From: Pseudomonadota bacterium
GTDB lineage: Bacteria; Pseudomonadota; Alphaproteobacteria; Reyranellales; Reyranellaceae
DNA: 21,677 nucleotides
Assembly: GCA_023436825.1 (NCBI GenBank)
Contig: JAEZHS010000041.1
Location: 1 to 21,677 of the forward strand
Direction of reading: 5' to 3'
Of the stretch, positions 6,646 through 14,011 are shown piece after piece. The translations under genes were made by a program, and so were the position numbers. Positions within the stretch are counted from its first letter, which is position 1. Each line of letters opens with the position of its first letter. Below the pieces are notes generated by a model, which did not search any database, was not told where the DNA came from, and saw nothing but the letters and a program-made list of their open reading frames with translations.

Positions 6646-8181
6646 ATGCGCCTGATCGACTACTTCGACCGCGGCGCGGATCTTTTCCCCGATCGCCACT
6701 GCCTGCACGACGGCACTCGCGGCTGGACCTATCGCGACGTTCGCGCGCAGAGCCATCGCGTCGCCAACGGCCTGCTGGCGGCGGGCCTGGCGCGCGGCTC
6801 GAAGGCCGCGGTCTACAGCCCCAACCATGCCGCGGCCTATGCCTGCCTGCTGGGCATCGTGCGCGCCGGCGTCACCTGGGCGCCGGTCAATGCGCGCAAT
6901 GCGCTGGAGGAGAACCTCTACATCCTGAACAACACGGACGTCGAGTTCCTGTTCTACCATTCGAGCTTCGAGGCTTCGCTGGCGCGCATCCGCGAGGCCT
7001 GCCCCAAGATCAGGGACTTCGTCTGTCTCGACGAGGCGTCGTTCGACGAATGGCTCGCGCAACAGAAGGAGACGGCGCCGGACCTGGCCGACGATCCCGA
7101 TGGCGTCGCGTTCCTGGCGAGCTCGGGCGGCACGACCGGCCGCCCCAAGGGCGTGCAGATCACCAACCGCAACATCGAGACCATGAACTCGATCTTCTGG
7201 GCCTGCATGCCGGTCACGTCGCCGCCGGTCCATCTGATGGTGGCGCCGATGACCCATGCGGCGGGTGTCTGCTCCTTTCCTCTGCTGCCCTATGGCGGCA
7301 CCAACATCTTCATGGGCACGGCCGATCCCGGCGCCATCCTGGCGGCAATCGAGAAACACAAGGTTACGCACATCTACATGCCGCCGACCCTGATCTACAT
7401 GCTGCTCGCCCACCCCGACATCGCCAGGTACGACTACAGCTCGCTGAAGCACCTGGTCTATGCCTCGGCGCCGATGTCGGTCGACAAGCTCGTCGAGGCG
7501 ATCAAGGTGTTCGGGCCGGTGCTCACCCAGACTTATGGCCAGGCCGAGGCCTGCATGATCTGCACCTTCTTCTCGCCCGAAGACCATGTCGCCGCCCTCG
7601 CGAGCAACAAGCGGCATCGGCTGGCGAGCTGCGGGCGGGCCTCGCCGCTGATGCGGCTGGAAGTGATGGATGACGAGGGCCGCATCCTACCGCGCGGCGC
7701 GCGCGGCGAGATCGTGGTGCGCGGCGGCCTGGTCATGCTGGGCTACTACAACAACGAGGCCGCCACGCGAGAGGCCTCGACCTTCGGCTGGCACCATACC
7801 GGCGACATCGGCGTCATCGACGAGGACGGCTTCGTCTACATCGTCGATCGCAAGAAGGACATGATCATCTCCGGCGGCTTCAACGTCTTCCCGAGCGAGG
7901 TCGAGCAGGTGCTGTGGAGCCATCCCGCGGTCCAGGACTGCGCGGTGATCGGCGTGCCCGACGAGAAGTGGGGCGAGGCGGTCAAGGCCGTGGTCGAGCT
8001 GAAGCCCGGCGCCGAGGCCACCGCCGACGAGCTGATCCATCTCGCCAAGGACAAGCTCGGCGGCGTCAAGGCGCCGAAGTCGGTCGACTTCATCGCGGCC
8101 CTGCCGCGCAGCCCGGTCGGCAAAGTGCTGAAGAAGACGTTGCGGGAGCCCTACTGGGTGGACCGCGAGCGCAAGATCTAG
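6646..8181 (+). CDS. AMP-dependent acyl-CoA synthetase/ligase
   Basis: A 511-residue member of the ANL adenylating superfamily, which activates a carboxylic acid with ATP to an acyl-adenylate and passes it to CoA. Visible are the ATP loop SSGGTTGRPKG (around 158-168), the A5 motif TYGQAEA (around 295), the hinge region HHTGDIGVIDEDGFVYIVDR with KKDMIISGGFNVFPSEVE, and the catalytic lysine motif PRSPVGKVLKK near the C-terminus. Length and motif order are complete. Chain-length preference is not readable; the closest types are medium- or long-chain fatty acyl-CoA and aryl-CoA ligases. It starts 3 nt after the toxin stop with only a weak ribosome-binding site, so it is probably translated from the toxin-antitoxin transcript or from an internal promoter. 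Confidence 0.9.
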   Translation: MRLIDYFDRGADLFPDRHCLHDGTRGWTYRDVRAQSHRVANGLLAAGLARGSKAAVYSPNHAAAYACLLGIVRAGVTWAPVNARNALEENLYILNNTDVEFLFYHSSFEASLARIREACPKIRDFVCLDEASFDEWLAQQKETAPDLADDPDGVAFLASSGGTTGRPKGVQITNRNIETMNSIFWACMPVTSPPVHLMVAPMTHAAGVCSFPLLPYGGTNIFMGTADPGAILAAIEKHKVTHIYMPPTLIYMLLAHPDIARYDYSSLKHLVYASAPMSVDKLVEAIKVFGPVLTQTYGQAEACMICTFFSPEDHVAALASNKRHRLASCGRASPLMRLEVMDDEGRILPRGARGEIVVRGGLVMLGYYNNEAATREASTFGWHHTGDIGVIDEDGFVYIVDRKKDMIISGGFNVFPSEVEQVLWSHPAVQDCAVIGVPDEKWGEAVKAVVELKPGAEATADELIHLAKDKLGGVKAPKSVDFIAALPRSPVGKVLKKTLREPYWVDRERKI

Positions 8182-8196
8182 GGGAGACGGGGGAGA

Positions 8197-9144
8197 GTGC
8201 ATCGACAATTGCACGACTGGCTGCGACGCCTGCCGGCGAACGTGCAGGGCGCGCTGTGGCTGGTCTCCGGCGGCTTCATCTTCACCTCGACCAGCGCGAT
8301 GATCCGCCTGCTGTCGGCCGAGATCGAGAGCGTGCAGACGGCGTTCTTCCGCGCCGTGATCTCGGTGATCCTGCTCCTGCCCATGATCGCTGCCGGCCGT
8401 GTCAAGCCGTGGCAGTCCAAGCGCATCAAGGGCCACTTCTGGCGCACCTTCATGGGCACCACCTCGATGGTGCTGGGCTTCTATGCGGTGTCGATGCTGC
8501 CGCTGGCCGACGCCACGGCGATCGCCTTCTCGCAGCCGTTGTTCTCGGTCATCGTCGCCGCGGTGATCGCGGGCGAGAAGGTGCGCTGGCGACGCTGGAG
8601 CGCCACCATCGTGGGCTTCGTCGGCGTGCTGGTGATGGTGCGGCCGGGCGAGGGCAGCCTGCAGCTCGGCGCCCTGGTGGCGCTCGCCAATGCCGCCACG
8701 GTGGCGCTGTCGATCCTGCTGGTGAAGCGGCTCAGTGATTCCGAAACGCCGCTGATGATCCTGACCCAGTTCGCGATCTTCTCGACGCTGCTGCTGGCGC
8801 CGCCTGCGATCTGGGTGTGGCGCTGGCCCGACTTCTGGGGCTGGGTGCTGGCGGTCGGCATCGCGCTCTCGGCCACGGTCGGCCAGTACTTCTGGGTGCA
8901 GGCCTTCAAGGCCGGCGAGATGTCGGCAGTGGCGCCGTTCGAGTATCTGCGCCTGCCCTTCGCGGTGTTCGTGGGCTGGCTGATCTGGGACGAGATGCCG
9001 GTGATCTGGACCTATGTCGGCGCCGCCATCGTCATTGCCTCGGCGCTCTACATCGCCCACCGCGAAGCCCAGCTCGCGCGCGAACGCAAGCGCGCGGCGC
9101 TGGCGCAGCCGGTCGATCCACCGGAGAAGTCACCCACTCCTTGA
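8197..9144 (+). CDS. EamA/DMT-family transporter
   Basis: A 315-residue inner-membrane protein with about ten hydrophobic helices in two similar halves, the double EamA arrangement of the drug/metabolite transporter superfamily. The first half starts with GALWLVSGGFIFTSTSAMI and contains FFRAVISVILLLPMI. The second half shows NAATVALSILLVKRLSDSET and APFEYLRLPFAVFVGWLIW, a characteristic EamA stretch, followed by a charged cytoplasmic tail. Members export amino acids, nucleosides, SAM or other metabolites; the substrate here is unknown. The GTG start at 8197 follows the G-rich GGGGGAGA stretch and lies 15 nt after the acyl-CoA ligase stop, so the two are probably co-transcribed. It is convergent with the CDF gene, 8 nt away. 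Confidence 0.87.
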   Translation: MHRQLHDWLRRLPANVQGALWLVSGGFIFTSTSAMIRLLSAEIESVQTAFFRAVISVILLLPMIAAGRVKPWQSKRIKGHFWRTFMGTTSMVLGFYAVSMLPLADATAIAFSQPLFSVIVAAVIAGEKVRWRRWSATIVGFVGVLVMVRPGEGSLQLGALVALANAATVALSILLVKRLSDSETPLMILTQFAIFSTLLLAPPAIWVWRWPDFWGWVLAVGIALSATVGQYFWVQAFKAGEMSAVAPFEYLRLPFAVFVGWLIWDEMPVIWTYVGAAIVIASALYIAHREAQLARERKRAALAQPVDPPEKSPTP

Positions 9145-9152
9145 GGAAGCGG

Positions 9153-10100
9153 TCATGAGCCGGCCCGCTTGGCCTCGTGCTCCGGTTCGACGTGGATCAT
9201 GACGACGGCGCCCTCGAACGCCGTCTGGAGAGCGGCTTCCAGGCGATCGCAGATCTCGTGCGACCGCTCCACGCTCATGCGGCCGGGCACCACCAGGTGG
9301 AAATCGATGAAGATCGTCCTGCCTGCATGACGCGTACGGAGGTCGTGTATCTCGATTGCGTCTCCGACATTGAGTGAGATCACCTCGCGAATGCGCGCGA
9401 GTTCGTCGGCCGGAACGCTTTCATCGAGCAGTCCGCTGCCGTTCTCGCGGATGACGCCCCATCCGCTGCGCAACACGTGCAGCGCCACCAGCACGGCGAT
9501 TGCGGCGTCCAGAACGTCGATTCTCGTCAGCACCACGAGCACGACGCCGACAACGACACCGAGCGACGTGACTACATCGGCGAGCAGGTGCCTGCCGTCG
9601 GCGACCAGTGCGGCGGAGCGGTGCTTGCGACCCTGCCGCAGCAGCACGCCGCTCCATGCCGCGTTGATGACGGTCGCGACCGAGTTCACGGCGACGCCGG
9701 TCCAGGGCGCGTCGATCGGCTTGGGCGCCAGAATTGCGCCATAGGCCTCCCAGAGGATTGCCAGCCCCGCGACGATGATCAAGGCGCCGACCACGACCGC
9801 CGAGAGGTACTCGGCCTTGTCGTGGCCATAGGGGTGCTCCGCATCAGGCGGATGGGCAGCGCTGCGGATGGCCACGATGGCCGCCGCCGCCGTGACGACG
9901 TTGATGATGCTTTCCAAGGCGTCCGAGTACAGCGCGACGCTGCCTGTCAGCAGGTAGGCGCCAAACTTGATCGCCAGCACGGCGGCGCTCACGGCGAGGC
10001 TGCCCACCGCGATTCGAAGGGACACGTGCATGGACGGTCTCGCCTGCGCCGTAAGCGGACTGGGTCGTTTGTCGGATGATTGCTCGATATCTCGATTCAT
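9153..10100 (-). CDS. Cation diffusion facilitator (CDF) family metal transporter
   Basis: A 315-residue CDF protein that would export divalent metal ions (Zn2+, Fe2+, Co2+ or Mn2+) in exchange for protons. It has an N-terminal membrane domain of about six helices with the TM2 signature [11 protein letters not shown], the [13 protein letters not shown] loop after TM2-3 and the TM5 metal motif [12 protein letters not shown] (HxxxD), followed by a cytoplasmic domain ending in [15 protein letters not shown]2 reads D-x-x-x-S rather than the D-x-x-x-D of zinc/iron members, so metal specificity is uncertain. ATG 10100 is chosen because the frame further upstream lies antiparallel in the DUF1232 gene and has no family similarity. 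It follows the DUF1232 gene by 47 nt on the same strand. Confidence 0.88.
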   Translation of the reverse strand: MNRDIEQSSDKRPSPLTAQARPSMHVSLRIAVGSLAVSAAVLAIKFGAYLLTGSVALYSDALESIINVVTAAAAIVAIRSAAHPPDAEHPYGHDKAEYLSAVVVGALIIVAGLAILWEAYGAILAPKPIDAPWTGVAVNSVATVINAAWSGVLLRQGRKHRSAALVADGRHLLADVVTSLGVVVGVVLVVLTRIDVLDAAIAVLVALHVLRSGWGVIRENGSGLLDESVPADELARIREVISLNVGDAIEIHDLRTRHAGRTIFIDFHLVVPGRMSVERSHEICDRLEAALQTAFEGAVVMIHVEPEHEAKRAGS

Positions 10101-10147
10101 CAGCGCAGCGATCCTGCGTAAGGCTGCGCCCGGCAGGGCCGCCACCG

Positions 10148-10504
10148 TCAATTCACGGGAGGAGAAGCCTCGGCCTTGAGGAGCCAGGTCCGCGCCTGCG
10201 CGCGATGCGCCTCGGTGATATGCATCCGCGCCGCCGTGAAGGCGGCGAGCATGATGGCGGCGTCGTCGGTGAATCCCAGCCCCAGCAGGATGTCGGGGAT
10301 GGCGTCGAACGGCAGGATGAAATAGGCGAGCGCGCCGAACAGGGTGGCGCGGATGGGCAGCGGCGTTGCGGAATCGGTGGCGCAATAGAACGCCGCGACG
10401 GCGTCCTCGGTGAACGGCACCTTGCCGAGGGTCGAACGCGCCTTTCTCCAGAAACCCTGGCGGACACGTGCTTCGTCGGCGGCCAGCCTGTCGGTCGTGC
10501 TCAT
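10148..10504 (-). CDS. DUF1232 (YkvA-like) small membrane-associated protein
   Basis: A 118-residue protein with the DUF1232 core [26 protein letters not shown], where the LP-x-D-x-I-P-D signature is clear (each quoted stretch is short hydrophobic helix plus the conserved acidic turn). The family is widespread, is thought to be membrane-associated, and has no established biochemical role. It reads toward the CDF transporter, 47 nt away, and is probably co-transcribed with it; whether it has anything to do with metal transport is unknown. No strong ribosome-binding site precedes ATG 10504. Upstream lies a divergent region with a strong hairpin. Confidence 0.82.
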   Translation of the reverse strand: MSTTDRLAADEARVRQGFWRKARSTLGKVPFTEDAVAAFYCATDSATPLPIRATLFGALAYFILPFDAIPDILLGLGFTDDAAIMLAAFTAARMHITEAHRAQARTWLLKAEASPPVN

Positions 10505-10559
10505 GCCGTGAAAGTTGGCAGCGCGGGCCGTCTTGGGAAGGGGGCAGGAGCCGCTTGGA

Positions 10560-10598
10560 GCACATTCGGTCCGGCTGGAATCAGCCGACGGAATGTGC
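10560..10598. repeat. Long imperfect inverted repeat (hairpin), candidate dispersed palindromic element
   Basis: Arms 10560-10577 and 10582-10598 pair almost fully around a GAAT loop: both contain GCACATTC at the outside and CGGCTG at the inside, with one 1-nt length difference. A related-looking AT-rich segment with GGAAAACGCTCTAA follows at 10626-10640. The hairpin lies between the divergent DUF1232 and SDR genes, 71 nt upstream of the SDR start. It has no U tract, so it is not a normal terminator. From memory, similar intergenic palindromes are repeated in rhizobial-type genomes. Confidence 0.5.
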
Positions 10599-10669
10599 CC
10601 TGGACCGCTCGCGGTTCCATCCGAACGGAAAACGCTCTAATAAATCGCCCGGACACGGAAGGAGCACGG

Positions 10670-11431
10670 ATGAACGTCAAGGGGCAGGCTGCCATCGTCA
10701 CCGGCGGCGCATCGGGACTGGGCGGCGCCACCGCCTCGGCACTGGCCGCGGCCGGCGCCAAGGTCGCGATCTTCGATCTGCAGGACGAGCTCGGCGCCGC
10801 CAAGGCCAAGGAGATCGGGGGGCTTTATGTGAAGACCAACGTCGCCGACGCGGCCAATACCGAGGCCTCGGTGAAGACCGTGGTCGAGCAGCTCGGCGCC
10901 CCGCGCGTCGTCGTGAACTGCGCCGGCATCGGCCGCGCCGCCCGGACCATCTCCAAGTCCGGCCCGCACGACCTTGCGATGTTCTCCCAGGTGATCCAGG
11001 TCAACCTGATCGGCACCTTCAACGTGATCCGGCTCGCTTCGTGGGCCATGAGCCAGGCCGAGCCGATGGCCGACGGCGAGCGCGGCGTCATCATCAACAC
11101 CGCCTCGGTGGCGGCATTCGACGGCCAGATCGGCCAGGCGGCCTACTCGGCCTCCAAGGGCGGCGTGGTCGGCATGACGCTGCCGATCGCGCGCGATCTC
11201 TCGGGTGTGGGCATCCGTGTCTGCACCATCGCGCCCGGCCTGTTCCTGACGCCGATGATGATGGGGCTGTCGGCCGAGGCGCAGAAGAGCCTGGGCGCGC
11301 AGGTGCCGTTCCCGCCGCGGCTGGGCGATCCCAAGGAATACGCCCAGCTCGCCATGCAGATCGTCGAGAATCACATGCTGAACGGCGAGACCATCCGCCT
11401 GGATGGCGCCATTCGCATGGCGCCGAGATAG
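10670..11431 (+). CDS. SDR-family 3-hydroxyacyl-CoA dehydrogenase, HSD10-like
   Basis: A 253-residue classical short-chain dehydrogenase. It has the NAD-binding TGGASGLG (residues 12-19), VNCAGIG, the catalytic serine segment [12 protein letters not shown] and the YSASKGG catalytic Tyr-Lys motif, ending in [15 protein letters not shown]. The whole pattern, including [19 protein letters not shown] and [14 protein letters not shown], follows the type II 3-hydroxyacyl-CoA dehydrogenase (HSD17B10-like) group, which oxidises short, often 2-methyl-branched 3-hydroxyacyl-CoA with NAD+ in isoleucine or fatty-acid breakdown. The start at 10670 has GGAAGGAG 5-12 nt upstream. It is separated by 4 nt from a small secreted protein and may share its transcript. 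It fits metabolically with the acyl-CoA ligase at 6646 but is not in the same operon. Confidence 0.9.
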   Translation: MNVKGQAAIVTGGASGLGGATASALAAAGAKVAIFDLQDELGAAKAKEIGGLYVKTNVADAANTEASVKTVVEQLGAPRVVVNCAGIGRAARTISKSGPHDLAMFSQVIQVNLIGTFNVIRLASWAMSQAEPMADGERGVIINTASVAAFDGQIGQAAYSASKGGVVGMTLPIARDLSGVGIRVCTIAPGLFLTPMMMGLSAEAQKSLGAQVPFPPRLGDPKEYAQLAMQIVENHMLNGETIRLDGAIRMAPR

Positions 11432-11435
11432 GGCC

Positions 11436-11795
11436 ATGCGGTTGGCGGAGATTCTTGCGACAGTCGCGCTGCTGGCGCTGCTGTCGTCCCCGGCGCTCGC
11501 CGAGCCGCGCTGGCTTGCCTGCAAGTTCAACGCCAGCGGCAAGGAACAGAGCTTTCAAATGGTGTTCGACGACATGCGCGGCACCGCCGCGCTGTTCGAC
11601 GCCGGAGGCCTGGTCGAGGGTGCGGGGACCAGCATCAACTTCCAGTCGCTGCGTACCCGCTTCCCGCAGTTCAACGTCACCTACAACAGGAACGACGGCG
11701 CACTGGCGGTTTCGCCGGTCGGCGTCGGCGGCATCCTGACCGGCGAGTGCCGCCGCGCGCCGCCGCCGCCCGGTGCTCCGGCGCTGCCGCAGTAG
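11436..11795 (+). CDS. Small secreted protein of unknown function
   Basis: A 119-residue protein that begins with a clear Sec signal peptide (MRLAEILATVALLALLSSPALA, cleavage likely after ALA at 22). The mature part has two cysteines (WLACKF and TGECRR) that could form one disulfide, a small beta-rich middle (FQMVFDDMRGTAALFDAGG) and a proline-rich end (PPPPGAPALPQ). I do not recognise a family. It starts 4 nt after the SDR stop, so it is at least transcriptionally linked, although an enzymatic link is not implied. It faces a convergent gene across a stem-loop. Confidence 0.72.
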   Translation: MRLAEILATVALLALLSSPALAEPRWLACKFNASGKEQSFQMVFDDMRGTAALFDAGGLVEGAGTSINFQSLRTRFPQFNVTYNRNDGALAVSPVGVGGILTGECRRAPPPPGAPALPQ

Positions 11796-11807
11796 AGCAA
11801 CGGCAAC

Positions 11808-11840
11808 GCCTCACCCTGAGCAGGTCTCGAGGGGTGAGGC
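11808..11840. terminator. Stem-loop between convergent genes; terminator or dispersed palindrome
   Basis: GCCTCACCC (11808-11816) pairs perfectly with GGGTGAGGC (11832-11840) around a 15-nt loop, midway between two convergent stop codons (11795 and 11849). It could serve both strands as a terminator, though no T tract follows. The layout CTCACCCTGAG...GTCTCGAGGGGTGAGG also resembles the CTCATCCTGAGG...GTCTCGAAGGATGAGG palindromes repeated in many Bradyrhizobium-like genomes, so it may be a short member of that family. Confidence 0.6.
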
Positions 11841-11848
11841 CGCTTGCT

Positions 11849-12466
11849 TCAGAAGCCCAGGTCGGCGTTACGCTCGCATCGCAGGTCGGCGACGCCATTC
11901 TCCATCGACTGCTGGCCGGGCGTGGTCTGGCCGTTGCAGGTGAAACGGATGCGCAGCATCTTGGGATTGCGGTCCTGATTGCCGAAGATGTAGGCCATCG
12001 CCGGCACCTGACAGCGCGTCGAATTCTCGCCGCAGATGTCGCGCACCTGCTGGGTCACGTCGACGGTCGAGCTGGCGCTGCCCGAACCCCAGGTCGCCTC
12101 CAGGATGGAGATCGTGCGCGGCACGATCGGCGGGCCGGCGATGCAGTCCATGCGGACCTTGAGGCCTGAGATCACGACCTCCGACAGCACGAAGCGCTGC
12201 GGCTCGCAGGACCAGATCAACGTCAGCCGCTTGTTGATGTCGGGCCGGGGGTCGCCGTAATTGGCGGCGTTGGCGAAGGCGTCGCACGGGAAGCCGTTGG
12301 GACAGGTCACCTTGCCGGTGACGTCGGCGCCAAGCCCGTCTTGCGGCAGGCCCCAGTAGGCACGCTTCAGGGCCGCCTGAGAATTCACCGTTGGCGGCTC
12401 GCTGTTGCAGGCTATCGCCACGGCGACGCACAGCATCGCCAGACACAGGATACGCGCCAGATTCAT
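11849..12466 (-). CDS. Secreted/possible lipoprotein with two tandem copies of one domain
   Basis: A 205-residue protein with an N-terminal export signal (MNLARILCLAMLCVAVAIAC). A cysteine at 20 could be lipidated, but the lipobox VAIAC is imperfect, so the protein may be a plain secreted one. The rest is an internal duplication: residues about 31-92 and 115-176 both run A-x-WG, then DVT..V, then cysteine, GDPRPDINK or GNQDRNPK, and L-x-x-x-C (RLTLIWSC and LRIRFTC). Seven or more cysteines suggest disulfides in the periplasm. The pattern loosely recalls the DnaJC11-type DUF3395 fold, but I do not assign it. ATG 12466 has GGGGGAG upstream. It follows the GDT1 exporter gene by 59 nt on the same strand. 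Confidence 0.72.
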   Translation of the reverse strand: MNLARILCLAMLCVAVAIACNSEPPTVNSQAALKRAYWGLPQDGLGADVTGKVTCPNGFPCDAFANAANYGDPRPDINKRLTLIWSCEPQRFVLSEVVISGLKVRMDCIAGPPIVPRTISILEATWGSGSASSTVDVTQQVRDICGENSTRCQVPAMAYIFGNQDRNPKMLRIRFTCNGQTTPGQQSMENGVADLRCERNADLGF

Positions 12467-12525
12467 TGCTCCCCCGGAATGCGCCGCGGCCAACCTATCC
12501 AGGTATTGTCGCGTCGGCAATGCAA

Positions 12526-13107
12526 TTAAAGTGAGCCGATCCCCGGCAAGCCCGAGCCGAGGATGATCCAGGCGCCGATCGCCGCGAAAAGCAGGGCGGC
12601 AGCCCACCTGACGTAGCGCAAGGGAACGATCTTGGTCAGGGTCTCGCCGAGAAGGACGGCAGGCACATTGGCCAGCATCATGCCGATGGTCGTGCCGATC
12701 GTGACCAGCCAGACCTCCTTGAACTGGGCTGCGAGCAGGGTCGTCGCGATCTGGGTCTTGTCGCCGATCTCGATCAGGAAGAACGCCACGAGCGTGGTCA
12801 GGAAGACGCCATGAGCAGGGCGGCTGCCGGCGCGCTCGTCTTCCTTGTCGGGAATCAATGCCCAGCCCGCCATGACGACGAAGGCGATGCCGACGACGAT
12901 CTGGAACGTCGGGCCGGTAAGCCATTGCGAGACGAAGTAGCCAAGCCCGGCCGCTGCGGCGTGATTGAGCAGGGTGGCGGCGAGGATGCCGAGAATGATC
13001 GGTACGGGCCTGCGGAACTTCGCGGCCAGGACAATGGCAAGGAGTTGCGTCTTGTCGCCGATCTCGGCGAGGGCGACGACGGCAATGGAAGTCAGGATGG
13101 CGTCCAC
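12526..13107 (-). CDS. TMEM165/GDT1-family cation (Mn2+/Ca2+) exporter
   Basis: A 193-residue membrane protein with the family's hallmark twice: ALAEIGDKTQ at about 14-21 and FLIEIGDKTQ at about 111-119, each in a three-helix half. GDT1/TMEM165 proteins are cation/proton antiporters; bacterial members mostly remove excess Mn2+. The GTG at 13107 gives the usual N-terminus (VDAILTSIAVVALAEIGDK) and has GGGA 7 nt upstream. An ATG at 13143 is also in frame and would add 12 residues; it lies at the foot of an upstream hairpin. A yybP-ykoY Mn2+ riboswitch precedes the gene on the same strand, which supports manganese as substrate. Confidence 0.9.
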   Translation of the reverse strand: MDAILTSIAVVALAEIGDKTQLLAIVLAAKFRRPVPIILGILAATLLNHAAAAGLGYFVSQWLTGPTFQIVVGIAFVVMAGWALIPDKEDERAGSRPAHGVFLTTLVAFFLIEIGDKTQIATTLLAAQFKEVWLVTIGTTIGMMLANVPAVLLGETLTKIVPLRYVRWAAALLFAAIGAWIILGSGLPGIGSL

Positions 13108-13118
13108 GAAACGGTCCC

Positions 13119-13170
13119 GGGCCGGCGGTGCACGACGGTACATGCACCCTGCCGGCCCGCAGGGGATGCA
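13119..13170 (-). promoter_or_regulatory. Riboswitch expression platform: two mutually exclusive hairpins
   Basis: Between the aptamer and the GDT1 start, two strong stems share bases. One uses TGCA..CCC..TGC with GCAGGGTGCA (13143-13170). The other pairs GGGCCGGC (13151-13158) perfectly with GCCGGCCC (13119-13126), extended inside by GGGTGCA/TGCACC, and ends one base before the GGGA ribosome-binding site. They cannot form together. This is the layout of a ligand-controlled switch, here probably of translation as no U tract follows. Which state is 'on' is not known. Confidence 0.6.
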
Positions 13171-13280
13171 CCGTCGGTCTCGCCAGTACAGACCGCGTGG
13201 TCTGCCGCCTGCGCCATGGCCGCAGCCAAGTTTGTTGACGCAAGCTCCGCTGAATGCGGACGGTTACTCCCCGAAAGGAC
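13165..13280 (-). promoter_or_regulatory. yybP-ykoY (Mn2+-sensing) riboswitch
   Basis: Read on the minus strand, the leader has the two conserved loops of this riboswitch: TCGGGGAGTAACCG near 13276-13262 and GGCGAGACCGACGG at 13184-13171, which lie side by side in the folded RNA and hold the metal. Between them are a TCCGC-ATTCA-GCGGA stem (13246-13260), the conserved GTCAACAAACTTGG segment and a CAGACC/GGTCTG hairpin (13189-13204). TCGG/CCGA closes the outer helix. The class binds Mn2+ and commonly controls Mn2+ exporters of the MntP and GDT1 families, exactly the gene that follows. The assignment rests on motif reading; I could not run a covariance model. Confidence 0.85.
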
Positions 13281-13388
13281 AGCGCTTTCTATCACCGCAG
13301 CCGCGAGGGCCGCGTGCGCCGTGCTGTCGCACACGCGGGCGTCGTACTGCGAGCGCCTCTGATTTTCGCGACAGAACTCAACGCGATG

Positions 13389-14009
13389 TCACGGCCGCGA
13401 TTGGTAGGTGAAGTCGTCGAATACGGTGAGGCTGTCGGCCTTGGTCCAGACGCCGACCGCGCCGGGCCCGGCAATGTGGCTGTCGTTCAACTCGATGTAG
13501 TTCTTGCCGTCGAGCATCACGCGGATCTGCGTGCCGGTGAATTCCGCCCGCAGCGTGTGCCAGGCGTTGGGCGCGACCGGCGCGTCGACGTACTTGATGG
13601 TCTGCCGCCGGCCGCGTTCGGTGTAGTAGAGCGAGACGTTGTTCTCGAGCGCATTGCCGCGCGCGACGTAGTAGTTGTCGCCGTCCTTCCAGCGCCAGAC
13701 CACGCCGCCAGCCTGGTCCTCGCGGCCGGCCATCGGCTTGAACTTCACCTCGACGACGCCATCGGCCAGCGCGGTGCCCTGCCTGACGCACCACGGGAAC
13801 GGAGCCTTGCCCGACTGCTTGAGCACGTGACGGCCGCCCGCGGTATCGGCGTCGGGAGCAACTGTCCATTTCGGTGTCCCGCCGCCGGTGCTGCCGCAGG
13901 TCCAGCCGGCCGGTGGTCCGCCCGCCCGGTCGGCGTCGAAGGTGACGGTTTCGGCGTGTGCCGCCGCGGCGCACGCCATCAGCGCGGCCATGCCGATGAT
14001 CCTGGCCAT
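13389..14009 (-). CDS. Secreted DUF1080/LamG-like (concanavalin-fold) protein
   Basis: A 206-residue protein with a Sec signal peptide (MARIIGMAALMACAAAAHA, cleavage near AHA at 19) and one beta-sandwich domain of the DUF1080 or 3-keto-disaccharide-hydrolase-like type: WRWKDGDNYYVARGNALENN, WHTLRAEFTGTQIRVMLDGK and GAVGVWTKADSLTVFDDF are typical strands. Such domains bind or cleave sugars, but active-site residues are not certain here, so a binding role is equally possible. It starts 2 nt after the stop of the Tat-exported SOD, so the two should be translated together. It is the last gene of the leftward operon; 108 nt separate its end from the riboswitch. Confidence 0.8.
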   Translation of the reverse strand: MARIIGMAALMACAAAAHAETVTFDADRAGGPPAGWTCGSTGGGTPKWTVAPDADTAGGRHVLKQSGKAPFPWCVRQGTALADGVVEVKFKPMAGREDQAGGVVWRWKDGDNYYVARGNALENNVSLYYTERGRRQTIKYVDAPVAPNAWHTLRAEFTGTQIRVMLDGKNYIELNDSHIAGPGAVGVWTKADSLTVFDDFTYQSRP

Positions 14010-14011
14010 GC

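Noticed and set aside
6484..9060. Minus-strand reading frames opposite the acyl-CoA ligase and EamA genes (377 and 457 codons)
   Set aside because: Composition is that of antisense GC3-rich DNA (poly His/Gln/Asp/Arg) and no motif is present.
10101..10565. N-terminal extension of the CDF transporter frame
   Set aside because: The extension lies in another frame of the DUF1232 gene, is arginine/histidine-rich and has no homologous segment in CDF proteins.
12467..13243. N-terminal extension of the duplicated-domain secreted protein across the GDT1 gene
   Set aside because: It would destroy the clear signal peptide at 12466 and runs out of frame through the GDT1 coding sequence.
13293..13388. 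GC-rich CGCGTGTGCG/CGCACGCG stem after the DUF1080 gene as a terminator
   Set aside because: The stem is imperfect and lacks a T tract in the direction of transcription, so it was not annotated.
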